From assembly GCA_023663725.1 (NCBI GenBank), contig JAMPGX010000007.1:86787-150786 (forward strand): a stretch of 64,000 nt of DNA, written 5' to 3'. The translations under genes were made by a program, and so were the position numbers. The first letter of the stretch is position 1; the number at the start of each line of letters is the position of its first letter. Below are positions 18,622 to 28,540 of this stretch, one piece after another. This DNA comes from a bacterium. GTDB lineage: Bacteria; Bacillota; Clostridia; Lachnospirales; Lachnospiraceae. Under the pieces are notes generated by a model. It saw only the letters and a list, made by a program, of their open reading frames with translations. It had not been told where the DNA came from and did not search any database.

Positions 18622-19650
18622 ATGAAGCTTTTATCCATAGCAATACCCTGCTACAATTCGGAGAACTATATGCGCAAGTGCATTGAATCCCTGCTGCCCG
18701 GCGGGGAGGATGTGGAGATCATCATCGTGGACGACGGCTCCGACCGAGATCGTACTGCGGAGATCGCGGATGAATATGTGGCCAGATATCCCAGCATAGT
18801 CAAGGCGGTACATCAGTATAACGGCGGCCACGGCGCCGCGGTCAACGCGGGGGTGGCTAATGCCTCCGGTCTGTACTTCAAGGTGGTGGACAGCGACGAC
18901 TGGGTGAAAGAGGAGGCTTACATGCAGGTGCTTAAGACCCTGCGGGAGCAGACGGGCATTGACAGGGTGCTGGATATGCTGATCTGCAACTTCGTCTATG
19001 AAAAAGAGGGCGAGAAGCGCAAGAAGGTCATGAATTATCGCCATATTCTTCCAGAGGGTGAGCTTTTTACATGGGAGGACTGCCACCATTTTACCAAGGG
19101 GCATTATATCCTCATGCACTCGGTGATCTTCCGCACCAAGCTGCTGCGGGAATGCGGACTGGAGTTGCCCCGCCACACTTTCTATGTGGATAATCTCTAT
19201 GTGTTTGAGCCCTTGCCCTATGTGAAAAATATGTACTATCTGGATGTGAACTTCTACCGCTACTATATCGGGCGCGAAGATCAGTCTGTCAATGAGAGCG
19301 TCATGATCTCCCGCATTGATCAGCAGCTCTATGTCAACAAGCTGATGATCGACTATTTTACGGACAATGCTGAGGAGATCGGAGCTAATAGGAGACTGTA
19401 CCAATACATGTACAACTATCTGGAGATCATCACCACGGTGTCCAGCGTGTTATTGCTTCGGTCCGGCACGGCGGAGCATCTGGCCATGAAGAAGGAGCTG
19501 TGGAGCTATCTTAAGAGCAAAGACAAGAAGCTGTTTGGCTCCATGCGTCGGGGTATTATGGGGGCCGCCATGAATCTGCCCGGCAAAGGAGGCCGCAGAG
19601 TCGCGGTGGACGCCTACCATGTATGCCAGAAGATATTTAAGTTTAACTGA
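18622..19650 (+). CDS. family 2 glycosyltransferase
   Basis: The 342-residue protein begins with the GT-A fold (SIAIPCYNSENYMRKCIESLL). It has the nucleotide-binding VDDGSDRDRT and the metal motif VVDSDDWVKEEAY. A short C-terminal region without clear membrane helices follows. It would add a sugar to a surface polymer or lipid; the donor and acceptor are unknown. An AGGAG site lies in the mutY tail, seven bases after whose stop it starts. Confidence 0.88.
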   Translation: MKLLSIAIPCYNSENYMRKCIESLLPGGEDVEIIIVDDGSDRDRTAEIADEYVARYPSIVKAVHQYNGGHGAAVNAGVANASGLYFKVVDSDDWVKEEAYMQVLKTLREQTGIDRVLDMLICNFVYEKEGEKRKKVMNYRHILPEGELFTWEDCHHFTKGHYILMHSVIFRTKLLRECGLELPRHTFYVDNLYVFEPLPYVKNMYYLDVNFYRYYIGREDQSVNESVMISRIDQQLYVNKLMIDYFTDNAEEIGANRRLYQYMYNYLEIITTVSSVLLLRSGTAEHLAMKKELWSYLKSKDKKLFGSMRRGIMGAAMNLPGKGGRRVAVDAYHVCQKIFKFN

Positions 19651-20177
19651 CGCTGAGAAGATGTCCGTTCTGAGGAAGCAGTGATTATGAGAAGTGAAAT
19701 TGTTTTAGATTCTTTTGCGTGAGTCGAAAAGGCAATTTGAGGTATGTCTGTCAAAAAGTGTATGCCATTGCACTATCAGGTACGGTTATATTGGCTTTTG
19801 CTGAGATGCTTTTTGAAATGATTACCGGCCTGCTAACGCAGCATGATTCTTGTACACTATTTTTGTTTCCTGATATATGCCATAGGCGTAACATCATTTA
19901 TTAAAAACAGGATAGCTGTCATGATTGTTCTCTTTATTATCGTAGGGGCGTTGGATATGATATTGCCAAAAGTAACACGGCCCTATGTTGTGATGCAGCC
20001 ATATTGTGGGACTTTCTGCATTGGCGGGTACGTTGTCCTGACTAGCCAGATTGACTGATTATGCTGAAAAGCCATATCTCCGGTGATATTCAGGAGCTGT
20101 CGAATCATATTTTTGAGTTTACAGAGGGGAGGATTGTTCCTGTGAATCGGTAGATTGCAGAATAAGGAGGAAATGAT
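19651..20177 (+). pseudogene. possible remnant of a small membrane-protein gene
   Basis: No intact gene is convincing here. Two overlapping hydrophobic reading frames (19719-19904 and 19843-20058) would join into one membrane protein if one frameshift near 19840 were repaired. The first frame gives YAIALSGTVILAFAEMLF and the second gives IAVMIVLFIIVGALDMIL. Neither has a good ribosome site. It could equally be chance hydrophobic sequence. Confidence 0.3.
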
Positions 20178-20663
20178 ATGCAGCATTTTGTCAATGAGTA
20201 TGAATACACGTCCGATGTCGTCAAAGAAAGCGTGGGGGCATGGTGGGATTGCAAGCTCAAGGCCGGATACCGCTCTATGTTGGCGGTATTCATTCTGATT
20301 GCAGCGCTGTCAATCGCTATGAGGCAGCCTGTCGTCTTGGTGGCTGAACTCGCTCCGCTTTTTGTCATAGTGTTATTCCAGCTCAAGAAAAAGAAAGCGG
20401 TTCAAATAGAACAGGAACGAGTCGACATCTTGTTTCGCGATTCGGAATTATCTTATCATGTGGAGGTCGGCGAGGATATCTCAGTCACTTCTTCAAAGGG
20501 CAATAACCGTATTTCCTTTTCAGATGTCGATGATTATCTTGAAACCAGGAATCTGATTATTCTCTTCCTAAAAGGAAGTATGACGCTGGCTCTTGATAAA
20601 AAAGGATTCAGGGAGGGCACAAAGGAGGAATTTATGTCTTTGTTGGCAGATACGATTTCGTAA
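20178..20663 (+). CDS. YcxB-like membrane protein
   Basis: The 161-residue protein has two adjacent hydrophobic helices (about 34-66) followed by a soluble domain with the YcxB-like features SYHVEVGEDISVTSSKGNNRISFSDV and NLIILFLKGSMTLALDKKGF. YcxB-like proteins are common in Firmicutes and have no known role. The ribosome site TAAGGAGG is strong. It appears to be a single gene. Confidence 0.7.
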   Translation: MQHFVNEYEYTSDVVKESVGAWWDCKLKAGYRSMLAVFILIAALSIAMRQPVVLVAELAPLFVIVLFQLKKKKAVQIEQERVDILFRDSELSYHVEVGEDISVTSSKGNNRISFSDVDDYLETRNLIILFLKGSMTLALDKKGFREGTKEEFMSLLADTIS

Positions 20664-20803
20664 ATCGTCCACTTCCAGTTTGAAGAATTGTAAGGTGCGA
20701 TAAAGCATTGGATGAGCGGCGCGGCGGTATGGGAGGATTGTGCATTAGTATAAAATATTTGTGGAAATCATACGATAAATATATAATGAGGGGTAGTACT
20801 GTG

Positions 20804-20833
20804 TTGACAAGAAAATTCCATATGAGGTAATAT
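20804..20833 (+). promoter_or_regulatory. sigma-A promoter of the FecR-cyclase block
   Basis: TTGACA (20804-20809), an 18-base spacer and TAATAT (20828-20833) lie about 85 bases ahead of the FecR-domain gene. The roughly 250-base gap before that gene is otherwise AT-rich and featureless. Confidence 0.6.
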
Positions 20834-20916
20834 ATAGAATATATACATAGGCAAGACATTGGTTATTTACACATTTTTCACCGACAATTTTTAAGAAAAA
20901 CCCACGGAGGTTGACA

Positions 20917-22503
20917 ATGAAAAATCTAACGAAGAATCAAAGGATTGGCATAATAGCGGCCGCAGCGCTGATCGTGGCGGCAGTTGTCATTGTGGCGGCG
21001 CTATTGGTGGGAAGGACAGGAAAGACATATCGCTCTATCAAGGTGGTGGAGACAGGCGGTGAGGTAACCGTAGGCAGGGAGGGCATCGGTGATCTGGCGG
21101 CTACAGTCAATATGAATCTGGTTTCAGGAGATTCTGTACATACGGGCATGGACGCGTATATTGTGTTGATGCTGGATACGGACAAATATGTGATGCTGGG
21201 TGAGTCCGGCTCTATGCAGGTTATTGCGGAGGGAGACGGCAATACCGGCAGGACATCCATTGTTCTGGAACAGGGAAGCGTGCTGAGCGAGATCCAGAAC
21301 CCCTTGAGTCAGGGTTCCTCCTATGAGGTGGTGACGCCCAATGCCACGATGTCCGTGCGTGGCACTGTGTTCGAGATTGACAGAGGTGCGGATGGGCAGG
21401 TGTCCCTGCTGGTCTACGACGGCACCGTGGCGCTGGGAATGGACGGTCAGGAGCCGATGTTGTACAATGCCGGTGAATGTATGCGGTTTAAGGAAGGGAA
21501 TCCGCCGCAGATTATGATCGACAAGGCGCCTGTCAGTGAGGAAATGATAAATGTGCAGCTGCGCGAGCGGTTGAAAGAGATCAGTGAGTCGGGAAGACAG
21601 CTGGAGCTGGGAGAGGTGCGGCCTGCCGAGGCTGAGGCCATATCGAAGCCGGAGGCTACGGAGGCGCCTAAGCCTACAGAGGCGCCTGCGCCCACAGCGG
21701 AGCCCACTCCCGCGCCTACACCCATTCCTGAACCGACGCCTACACCGAAACCAACTCCGAAGCCTACCCCCGTGCCGGAGCCCACTGCTGTGCCGACACC
21801 TGAGCCTGCTCCCGCGCCTACAGCGGAACCCGCACCGGCACCTACGCCGGAGCCCACTCCCGCGCCCACAGCGGAGCCGGAGCCTACTCCTGTGCCGACG
21901 CCGGAACCCACTCCCGCGCCCACAGCCAAACCGGAGCCTACTCCTATGCCGACGCCGGAGCCTACTCCCGCGCCAGAAGGTGTTTATACAGTGACATTTG
22001 TGAATCCTTATATATGTACGGGTGAATACTTTACGGAACTGTCTGACCTGATAGGGAAGGGTGGTGAGGCCATTCAGACACAGGTAAAGGCAGGCAAGAC
22101 CGTGACAGCGCCCGACGAGTCAGAGTTTCTCCCCAATGCCAACGACAGCAGCGTCAAGCTCAGGCTGGTGGGCTGGTATCTGGACGACGGCAGACAGTGG
22201 GGGCTGGACACATGGAGAGTCGAAAGTGATATAACTCTCTATCCTGTGTGGGAAGAGGTCTTGGATGACGTTCCCAGCGGCAGCGGTGGAAAGCGATTTT
22301 ATTCCGTGATTTTCAAGGGAGTACAGGGAGAGATATGGGACGGCGGAGATATATACGCGTGTCTTCCCCAGGGTAGTCAGCAGATGCCCCATGACGATAT
22401 CACAGAGGGTACTACCAACTGGAGAAAATGGGATAATGCTTTTTGGAACGAATCAGATTGGTTAAGTGGCGTAACTTTCCTGAGAGCCGTGGTGAGCGAA
22501 TAA
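20917..22503 (+). CDS. FecR-domain surface protein with proline-rich stalk
   Basis: The 528-residue protein has an N-terminal transmembrane helix (about 11-32). A FecR/ferric-dicitrate-regulator-like beta domain follows (about 45-170: [26 protein letters not shown] and [14 protein letters not shown]). A stalk of about 130 residues rich in PTPEPTPAP repeats (DNA 21650-21975) follows, then two Listeria-Bacteroides-type repeat-like modules (TVTFVNPYI..., [15 protein letters not shown]). It probably projects its C-terminus from the cell. The ATG after CACGGAGG is chosen over the TTG two codons earlier. It lies in one run with the cyclase gene. Confidence 0.8.
   Translation: MKNLTKNQRIGIIAAAALIVAAVVIVAALLVGRTGKTYRSIKVVETGGEVTVGREGIGDLAATVNMNLVSGDSVHTGMDAYIVLMLDTDKYVMLGESGSMQVIAEGDGNTGRTSIVLEQGSVLSEIQNPLSQGSSYEVVTPNATMSVRGTVFEIDRGADGQVSLLVYDGTVALGMDGQEPMLYNAGECMRFKEGNPPQIMIDKAPVSEEMINVQLRERLKEISESGRQLELGEVRPAEAEAISKPEATEAPKPTEAPAPTAEPTPAPTPIPEPTPTPKPTPKPTPVPEPTAVPTPEPAPAPTAEPAPAPTPEPTPAPTAEPEPTPVPTPEPTPAPTAKPEPTPMPTPEPTPAPEGVYTVTFVNPYICTGEYFTELSDLIGKGGEAIQTQVKAGKTVTAPDESEFLPNANDSSVKLRLVGWYLDDGRQWGLDTWRVESDITLYPVWEEVLDDVPSGSGGKRFYSVIFKGVQGEIWDGGDIYACLPQGSQQMPHDDITEGTTNWRKWDNAFWNESDWLSGVTFLRAVVSE
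21650..21975 (+). repeat. low-complexity Pro/Thr/Glu/Ala coding repeats
   Basis: Imperfect tandem units encoding PTPEP, PTPAP and PTAEP make up the stalk of the FecR-domain protein. The complementary strand reads as long glycine/valine open frames that are not genes. Copy number is likely to vary between strains. Confidence 0.85.
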
Positions 22504-22531
22504 TTAATGACTACATAATAGGGCTGACAAA

Positions 22532-24352
22532 ATGAGTGAAAAAAGGATCGAGATCAGAAACAGGGCTCTCTTGGTGATCATCGCAGCCCTTCTTGCGGGG
22601 TGTCTGACTCTTTGGACACCCTTTGACAAAGTGGAATATTGGTTCTGTGATCTACTCTATGTAATGGAGAAACCGGTGGATAACCGGATTAAGATCATCG
22701 GGATCGACGAAAAGTCTCTGGAGGAGATGGGGCCTTTCTCCGGCTGGACAAGGCAGCAGGCCGCCGACCTGTTAGACGCTTTTGACAGAGAGCATGCCCC
22801 GTCGGTCATCGCATTCGATATTAATTTTGTGGGACAGAGGGATGTGGCGGGTGATCGGGCGCTGGCGGAGGCGGCGTCTGTTTTTCCGCATGTGGTGCTG
22901 GCCTCCTATATTAACTATGGCACAAGGGTGCTGCAGTCGGAGGCGGGGGGATACCAGATTGATACGATGTATGTGGAAGATCTGGAGTTGCCCTATGAAG
23001 CTCTGCTTGGCGTGACGGCTCATGGCTTTACTAACGCGGTGCAGGACGTGGACAATTATGTCCGGCGTTCTGTGCTGGCAGAAACTATGGATGGCGTCAG
23101 GGAGTGGAATTTTGCCTGGAAAATCTATGACGAATATCAAAGGGCCAATGGGGTGGAAAGCCGTGAACCCCGACAGATAAATGGTATTTACGGTTTTGAT
23201 TATACTGCCGAGCCAGGGATGTATGAGGTCTATTCCTATGTGGATGTGGTGGAGGGCAGATGCGATCCGAGGGTGTTTCAGGGCAGTGTCGTTCTGGTGG
23301 GGGCGTATGCTCAGGGGATGATGGACCAATATATGGTTCCTATAGCCAGAGGTACGGTCATGAACGGAGTTGAGGTTCAGGCCAATCATGTGGATGCTCT
23401 TCTAAACGGCCGTACTTTTGTAATGGCTGACAGATGGCTCCAAGTTCTGGCAGCGTCCTTGATTGTGGGCTTCTATGTATGGCTGGTCAGCCGCCATAGC
23501 TTTCTGGTCAACATTGTAGGTGGTGTTGCACTGGAGGCGGGGCTGATCATTGCCGCCAAGTGCCTGTACAAAGCGGGAATCTATTGGGGCTGTTTTGTAC
23601 CCTTCGCGCTGGTGCTGATCACTTTCTTGACGCGTGTGGCCACGGGGTATCTGACGGAACGCGTCCGCAAGCACAAGATTCTGAGTGTGTTTCGCACATA
23701 CATGGCGCCTCAGGTGGTGGACGAACTGGGCAAGAGCGGTAACTACAGGATAGAGCTTGGAGGGCGCGACCGTGTGATCGCCGTGCTGTTTGTGGATATC
23801 AGAGGCTTTACTGCCATGTCCGAGGGACTTTCTCCCGAGAAAGTCGTAGGGATACTGAATCGATATCTGGGAATGGTGACAGAGGCGGTATTTAAAAATG
23901 ACGGAACCTTGGACAAATTTATTGGCGATGCGGTCATGGCCGTCTACAATGCGCCTCTGGACGTGGAGGACTATGCCTGCAAAGCTGTGCAGACCGGCCT
24001 GGATATCGTGGCGGCGGTTGACGGCATCAATGTGGAGCTGAAGAGGGAGTACGGCATAGAGATTGCCTGTGGCGTAGGAGTCCACAGTGGCAGGGCGGTA
24101 GTGGGAAATATCGGCTGTAGCTATCGGATGGATTACACAGCCATAGGAGATACCGTCAACGTGGCGGAAAGGCTGGAGAGCATAGCCAAGGGCGGACAGG
24201 TGTTGATCAGCAGGGAGCTGTACGAACAGGTAAAAGACCGGTATAATGCCGTGTTTGCCGGCAGTCAGAGCTTGAAGGGCAGACAGGAAGGCATGGATGT
24301 ATTTTTGGTGGAGGGAGCAAATGGAACAGAAACAGGCGGAGAAAATACTTGA
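22532..24352 (+). CDS. CHASE2-domain class III adenylate/guanylate cyclase
   Basis: The 606-residue membrane enzyme has TM1 (about 11-30), an extracytoplasmic CHASE2 sensor (about 35-290; KIIGIDEKSLEEMGPFSGW, VIAFDINFVG), and three more helices (about 300-375). A cytoplasmic class III cyclase domain follows (about 410-590). The metal aspartates are visible in LFVDIRGFTAMSEG and FIGDAVMAVYNAP, so it should make cAMP or cGMP. CHASE2 cyclases are often beside FecR-domain proteins, as here. Its end overlaps the next start by 32 bases. Confidence 0.9.
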   Translation: MSEKRIEIRNRALLVIIAALLAGCLTLWTPFDKVEYWFCDLLYVMEKPVDNRIKIIGIDEKSLEEMGPFSGWTRQQAADLLDAFDREHAPSVIAFDINFVGQRDVAGDRALAEAASVFPHVVLASYINYGTRVLQSEAGGYQIDTMYVEDLELPYEALLGVTAHGFTNAVQDVDNYVRRSVLAETMDGVREWNFAWKIYDEYQRANGVESREPRQINGIYGFDYTAEPGMYEVYSYVDVVEGRCDPRVFQGSVVLVGAYAQGMMDQYMVPIARGTVMNGVEVQANHVDALLNGRTFVMADRWLQVLAASLIVGFYVWLVSRHSFLVNIVGGVALEAGLIIAAKCLYKAGIYWGCFVPFALVLITFLTRVATGYLTERVRKHKILSVFRTYMAPQVVDELGKSGNYRIELGGRDRVIAVLFVDIRGFTAMSEGLSPEKVVGILNRYLGMVTEAVFKNDGTLDKFIGDAVMAVYNAPLDVEDYACKAVQTGLDIVAAVDGINVELKREYGIEIACGVGVHSGRAVVGNIGCSYRMDYTAIGDTVNVAERLESIAKGGQVLISRELYEQVKDRYNAVFAGSQSLKGRQEGMDVFLVEGANGTETGGENT

Positions 24353-25808
24353 GATAGGGATTCAGTTGACGGTGGAGAGAGATTATGATGAGCTCCTCTC
24401 CAAGATCATCGACTGCGCCATGGAGCTGACAAACTGCGACGGAGGCACGCTCTACCTCTTCGAGAAAGACTGTCTCCAGTTCTGCATCATGAAGAACCGA
24501 TCTCTGGGAATTGATCAGAAGGGGACAAAGGACAAAAAATATCCCCCTGTTGCCATGGATGAGAAGAATATCTGCGCCTACACTGCGATTCACAGGGAGT
24601 TCCTCAACATTGAGGATGCCTACAGCAGCAGTCAGTTCGACTTCAGCGGTCCCAGAGAGTATGACAAGCTCACAGGATACAGGACCAAATCCATGCTGGT
24701 ATTTCCGCTGATCAGCCATGAGGAGAAGCTGATCGGTGTGGTGCAGCTGATCAACGCACAGAACGATGCAAATGAGATTATCCCCTTCAGCGCAGACTGT
24801 GAGAAGGTGCTGCAGTCTCTGGGCTCTCAGGCTGCGGTGGCGGTGGCCAACATGCGTTTTGTGCAGGAGATCGAGGATTTGATGATCTCCATCACACAGG
24901 TATTCACAGACGCTATTGACACGCGTATTCCCTATAACTACTATCATTCGAGAAATGTATACCTGTACGTCAAGATACTTGTTGACTATATCAACGAGCA
25001 GCATGAGGCAGGGAAGACAGAGCATTACTATACCCCAGCCAAGAGGGATGAGCTGTTGATGGCGGCTCTGATGCACGATATCGGTAAGCTGGTGATTCCC
25101 AATGATATCATCGACAAGACCACCCGACTGGGAGATAAGCTGGATCTGGTGCTGGAGAGGTTTGAGCGTCTCTCTCTGCTATATAATATCGACTATCTGC
25201 GGGGCAGGCTGGACAAGGATAAGTGGATCGAGAAGAAGAATTATTTTCTGGACGCCAGGGAGCGGGTGGAGGAGATCAACAGGAAGCCCCGCCTCTCGGA
25301 GGAAGATACCGCCTATATTCAAGCTATGGCGAGGATGAAATATACCGATTCCAACGGCCAGAAGATCAGCTACCTATCTCTTGACGAGGAGGAATGCCTG
25401 ACTGTAGTCACAGGCAATCTGACGAGGGCGGAGAGGGAGGTCATCTGCTCCCATGTGGAGTATACCGAGAAATATCTGCGGAAGATGAATTTTGGCGTGC
25501 GCTATCCTCACATTATCGAGTGGGCCGGAGCCCATCACGAGTTTCTGGATGGCAGCGGCTATCCCAGAGGGCTCAAGGGGGAGGAGATACCTTTTGAGGC
25601 CAGGATCCTGGTGGTGGTGGATGTGTTTGAGGCGCTGACCAGCGCCGACAGGCCCTACAAGAAATCCATGGAAGAGAAAAAGGCTTTCGCTGTTCTGGAC
25701 GATATGGCAGCTCAGGGCAAGATCGACGCAGAGGTGCTGGGCATGTTCAAGGAGGCGGTTGCCAACTTGCGAGGGGATATAAAACTGTTTTTTCATCATG
25801 AGGATTGA
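24321..25808 (+). CDS. GAF and HD-GYP domain phosphodiesterase
   Basis: The 495-residue cytoplasmic protein has an N-terminal GAF domain (about 8-180), which could bind a cyclic nucleotide. An HD-GYP-type phosphohydrolase domain follows, with MHDIGKLVIP and HHEFLDGSGYPRGLKGEEIP. About 140 residues separate these two motifs, longer than in standard HD-GYP proteins. HD-GYP enzymes cleave cyclic-di-GMP. The overlap with the cyclase gene suggests the GAF domain senses the product of that cyclase (inference). The start follows GGAGGGAG. Confidence 0.87.
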   Translation: MEQKQAEKILEIGIQLTVERDYDELLSKIIDCAMELTNCDGGTLYLFEKDCLQFCIMKNRSLGIDQKGTKDKKYPPVAMDEKNICAYTAIHREFLNIEDAYSSSQFDFSGPREYDKLTGYRTKSMLVFPLISHEEKLIGVVQLINAQNDANEIIPFSADCEKVLQSLGSQAAVAVANMRFVQEIEDLMISITQVFTDAIDTRIPYNYYHSRNVYLYVKILVDYINEQHEAGKTEHYYTPAKRDELLMAALMHDIGKLVIPNDIIDKTTRLGDKLDLVLERFERLSLLYNIDYLRGRLDKDKWIEKKNYFLDARERVEEINRKPRLSEEDTAYIQAMARMKYTDSNGQKISYLSLDEEECLTVVTGNLTRAEREVICSHVEYTEKYLRKMNFGVRYPHIIEWAGAHHEFLDGSGYPRGLKGEEIPFEARILVVVDVFEALTSADRPYKKSMEEKKAFAVLDDMAAQGKIDAEVLGMFKEAVANLRGDIKLFFHHED

Positions 25809-25846
25809 TGCAGTATCGCAGGCAGACTTGCGATATATGGGGGAAT
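25809..25846 (+). repeat. small hairpin repeat, copy C1
   Basis: TATCGCA and TGCGATA (25814-25835 area) form a 7-bp stem, and the unit ends in GGGGGAATA, which serves as the ribosome site of the gene at 25851. A near copy is at 29241-29277 and a weaker one at 59651-59694. It may be a mobile mini-repeat or an RNA control element. Confidence 0.5.
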
Positions 25847-25850
25847 AGCC

Positions 25851-26627
25851 ATGATAGAGATCATTCCTGAAATAGACAGAATCGAAGAATACGTGAAATT
25901 GGCGGAGCAGTATTCTCTCGGTTTTGAATATAATGATTTTTTTGCTCCAGAGTTGCTGGATGACAGGGAGGCCATCAGGGAGAGAATCAGCCGATACAGG
26001 CGGCTGGGGCGTCCGGAAAAGACGGATACCATGCACGGTGCATTTTTTGATATTGTTCCTTTTAGCTGGGATAGCGGAATCAGCAGGCACAGCCTGTACC
26101 GAATGCAGCAGTCGGCGGAGATAGCGGCCGAGCTTGGCTGTCGGGCGGTGATCTTTCACGCGGGCCTCAGGCCACAATTCGCGGGCAATGAACGCTATTA
26201 TCGCAACTGGCTGGAGACTATGTCCCGTGCGGCGGAGGAGTTGACCGCCCAGTGGGAGGTAGAGATCTACTATGAGAACGTGGAGGAGCATTCTCCCGCG
26301 GAGCTGCGAGAGCTGGCGGACAGGCTTTGTGAGGAGAGTCGTTTTGGTATCTGCCTTGATGTCGCCCATATGCTGTTGACAGGAGGAGAGCCGGAGGAAT
26401 GGTTCCGTGTCCTGGCTCCGTATATCAGGCATTTTCATCTCAACGACCATCATTTGAAGGAGGATGAGCATCTGGCCCTGGGATGCGGAAGCATTGACTG
26501 GAAAGACATCCTTGGCAGGATCAGCCGCCATGAGCTACAGGATAGAAGCATACTGTTAGAGGTGAATGGACTGGAAAAGATAACTTTGAGTCTGGAATAT
26601 CTGCACAAGATATGTACTTTTGCCTGA
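25851..26627 (+). CDS. sugar phosphate isomerase/epimerase-like TIM barrel
   Basis: The 258-residue protein fits the AP-endonuclease-2/xylose-isomerase-like barrel. It has TMHGAFFDIVPFSWD, the GCRAVIFHAGL strand, YYENVEEHSP with the metal Glu, FGICLDVAHM, FHLNDHH and a final LLEVNG. These residues form the usual divalent metal site. The substrate is unknown. It begins right behind hairpin C1 and ends in a strong terminator, so it is probably the last gene of this strand block. Confidence 0.82.
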   Translation: MIEIIPEIDRIEEYVKLAEQYSLGFEYNDFFAPELLDDREAIRERISRYRRLGRPEKTDTMHGAFFDIVPFSWDSGISRHSLYRMQQSAEIAAELGCRAVIFHAGLRPQFAGNERYYRNWLETMSRAAEELTAQWEVEIYYENVEEHSPAELRELADRLCEESRFGICLDVAHMLLTGGEPEEWFRVLAPYIRHFHLNDHHLKEDEHLALGCGSIDWKDILGRISRHELQDRSILLEVNGLEKITLSLEYLHKICTFA

Positions 26628-26638
26628 GAGATAAAAGA

Positions 26639-26668
26639 GCCCGCGGGAGTCACCCCGCAGGCTTTTTT
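26639..26668 (+). terminator. Rho-independent terminator
   Basis: A GC-rich stem (GCCCGCGGG with CCCGCAGGC, one mismatch, 6-base loop) is followed by TTTTTT. It ends the isomerase transcript and may also stop the converging PAP2 transcript. Confidence 0.85.
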
Positions 26669-26698
26669 CATGTATAATGAGTGAAACGGCGCGGGCTG

Positions 26699-27385
26699 TC
26701 AGCTCTGGGCCTGGGGCCTGGAGTTGCCTCTGTCGCGCAGCGCTCCTCTGAGGTTGGCGATCACATCCTGACGGTATACCAGCACATACATGGCTGAGGC
26801 CATGATCAGACCAGTCAGCACATCAAACATGGAGTGCTGCTTGAGGAACACAGTGGATAAGATGATGGATATACACAGCGCCAGCGAGGAATTGCGCAGC
26901 CAGCGCTTTTTCCCCAGCGAGCAGCGGCATAGCGCCGTATGCGCGCCGATGGAATTGTACACATGAATGCTGGGCCAGAGGTTGGTGGGCGTATCCATAC
27001 GCCACAGTCGGGCTACCATTTGTGTGAATACATTTTCTCGGGGCAGTACATAGGGCCGCAGATGATGTCCGTTGGGCCACAGGGTTGACACCAGCAGAAA
27101 GACGGTCATTCCCGTGAACAGGAATATACAGGCCCGCTTGTATTCCGGCTTGTTGCGCAGGAAGAGATACACGACCACGGAACTCACATAGAGAAACCAC
27201 AGCAAGTAGGGAATGATAAATACCTCGCAGAAGGGAATGTGGTCATCTATCGCCATGTGAATTACATGGTAGTGTCTGGTAACCGTCCGTTCCAGATAGC
27301 AGAACCAAGTCATATAGAATATGCCATACAGTATTAGCGGAATACCGTGTTTATACTTTTGATAAAATATCTTTATTTTTTCCAT
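26699..27385 (-). CDS. PAP2-family phosphatase, membrane
   Basis: The 228-residue protein has about six hydrophobic helices. PAP2 motifs visible are PSIHVYNSIGAH (motif 2 with His) and STVFLKQHSMFDVLTG (motif 3 with His and Asp). The pattern is closest to the PAP2-like group that acts on inositol- or undecaprenyl-type lipid phosphates. It is convergent with the gene before it and co-directional with the lipid kinase gene upstream, so both may act on membrane lipids. Confidence 0.82.
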   Translation of the reverse strand: MEKIKIFYQKYKHGIPLILYGIFYMTWFCYLERTVTRHYHVIHMAIDDHIPFCEVFIIPYLLWFLYVSSVVVYLFLRNKPEYKRACIFLFTGMTVFLLVSTLWPNGHHLRPYVLPRENVFTQMVARLWRMDTPTNLWPSIHVYNSIGAHTALCRCSLGKKRWLRNSSLALCISIILSTVFLKQHSMFDVLTGLIMASAMYVLVYRQDVIANLRGALRDRGNSRPQAQS

Positions 27386-27532
27386 ATTTTAAACTTATCC
27401 CCATTTCCTTGTGAATATGCATTGGATGTCCTTGCAAACTGTTTTAACGATCTTTAATATATCACAAAATTGTCTTTTTACAAGGGGAAAAATGTAAAAT
27501 TAAGAAAAAACTCAGGATTATTAAGATTTCCT

Positions 27533-28471
27533 TTAGAGATACATCTGCAGCGCCTGTCGCTGACAGGTGACGACCAGACTGTCACTGCGGCGGGCCACTT
27601 CGCCGTCCGTGTGTACCCACAGGGGGGCGGAGGTCTGGATTTCCACTTTGCTGGCCCGGTAGGGCGTGATGCCGCGGAACATATAGTGTTTGCCGAAGAA
27701 GGCGGTGGGCAGCGCCATCAGGATCAGAGCCTTGGACAGATCCCCTACGACGCACAGATCCAGCAGGCCGTCCCGATAGTCTGCACTGGGCGCAAATTTA
27801 AAGCCGCCGCCCTCGTACATATGGTTCATGAAGGCCACGAACAGGATCTTCCGTATGGAGATGGGTTCGCCGTCGTCCAGACGAATGCTGCAGGAGATGG
27901 CTTTGCTGGCAAAGAGCTGTTTGAGCGCTATGCCCAGATAGGTCAGCTTGCCCAGACCGAGCTTATTGAGGAAGCCCTTCATCTGAGAGCGGTTGGTCTC
28001 CTCGCAGACCGCGGCGTCGAAGCCGATACCGCTGCTGACGATAAAGCGGTGACTGCTGCCATCCCCGTAGGTGGTGGTGCCGATATCCACAGCGGTGGCT
28101 TTGTCCGCCTCCAGGATCAGGCGAAGCGCTTTCAGCGGATCGCGTGGGATGGGCATATCGCGAGTAAGGTCATTGCCGGAGCCGATGGGAATATAGCCCA
28201 AAATCACTTTAGAGAGGTCGCAGATACCCTGCAGTGCCTCGTCTATGGTGCCGTCACCGCCCAGGATCACGATGCGGTGCGGCTCCGCGCAGGCTGCGGA
28301 TGATATCTCGCGCACCAGAGCTGTGATATCTCCCGCGTTTCTGGAAAAATGTGCCTCGTAGGGCGTCTGCGCCGCCTGCAGATAGGGCTCGATGACAGTG
28401 TCCCACAGCTTTTGCCCCTTGCCGGAGCGGGATACCGGATTCAATATGAAGTGATATAGAGCCTTATCCAT
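27533..28471 (-). CDS. diacylglycerol kinase-family lipid kinase
   Basis: The 312-residue protein matches the DagK/YegS/BmrU catalytic family. It has HFILNPVSRSGKG, the nucleotide motif VILGGDGTIDEALQG, and IPIGSGNDLTRDM, followed by the beta-sandwich domain (VDIGTTTYGDG ... HTDGE near the C-terminus). It would phosphorylate diacylglycerol or a related lipid. It is divergent from glyA; about 940 bases of repeats separate them. Confidence 0.88.
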   Translation of the reverse strand: MDKALYHFILNPVSRSGKGQKLWDTVIEPYLQAAQTPYEAHFSRNAGDITALVREISSAACAEPHRIVILGGDGTIDEALQGICDLSKVILGYIPIGSGNDLTRDMPIPRDPLKALRLILEADKATAVDIGTTTYGDGSSHRFIVSSGIGFDAAVCEETNRSQMKGFLNKLGLGKLTYLGIALKQLFASKAISCSIRLDDGEPISIRKILFVAFMNHMYEGGGFKFAPSADYRDGLLDLCVVGDLSKALILMALPTAFFGKHYMFRGITPYRASKVEIQTSAPLWVHTDGEVARRSDSLVVTCQRQALQMYL

Positions 28472-28540
28472 CGTTTTTTCTCCTTGTAGTCATGTGCGAT
28501 ATTTAGGTGATTGTGAAAGCTGGTTATTTTGCGAGTGTCA

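Noticed and set aside
21447-21929. Gly/Val-rich - strand frame and Arg/Leu-rich + strand frame in the stalk region
   Set aside because: Both are out-of-frame readings of the PTPEP repeats of the FecR-domain protein.
25374-26531. 385-codon - strand frame across the HD-GYP and isomerase genes
   Set aside because: It spans two clear genes on the other strand and shows no domain.
27470-28303. 277-codon + strand frame opposite the lipid kinase
   Set aside because: The - strand frame has the complete diacylglycerol kinase motifs; this one has none.
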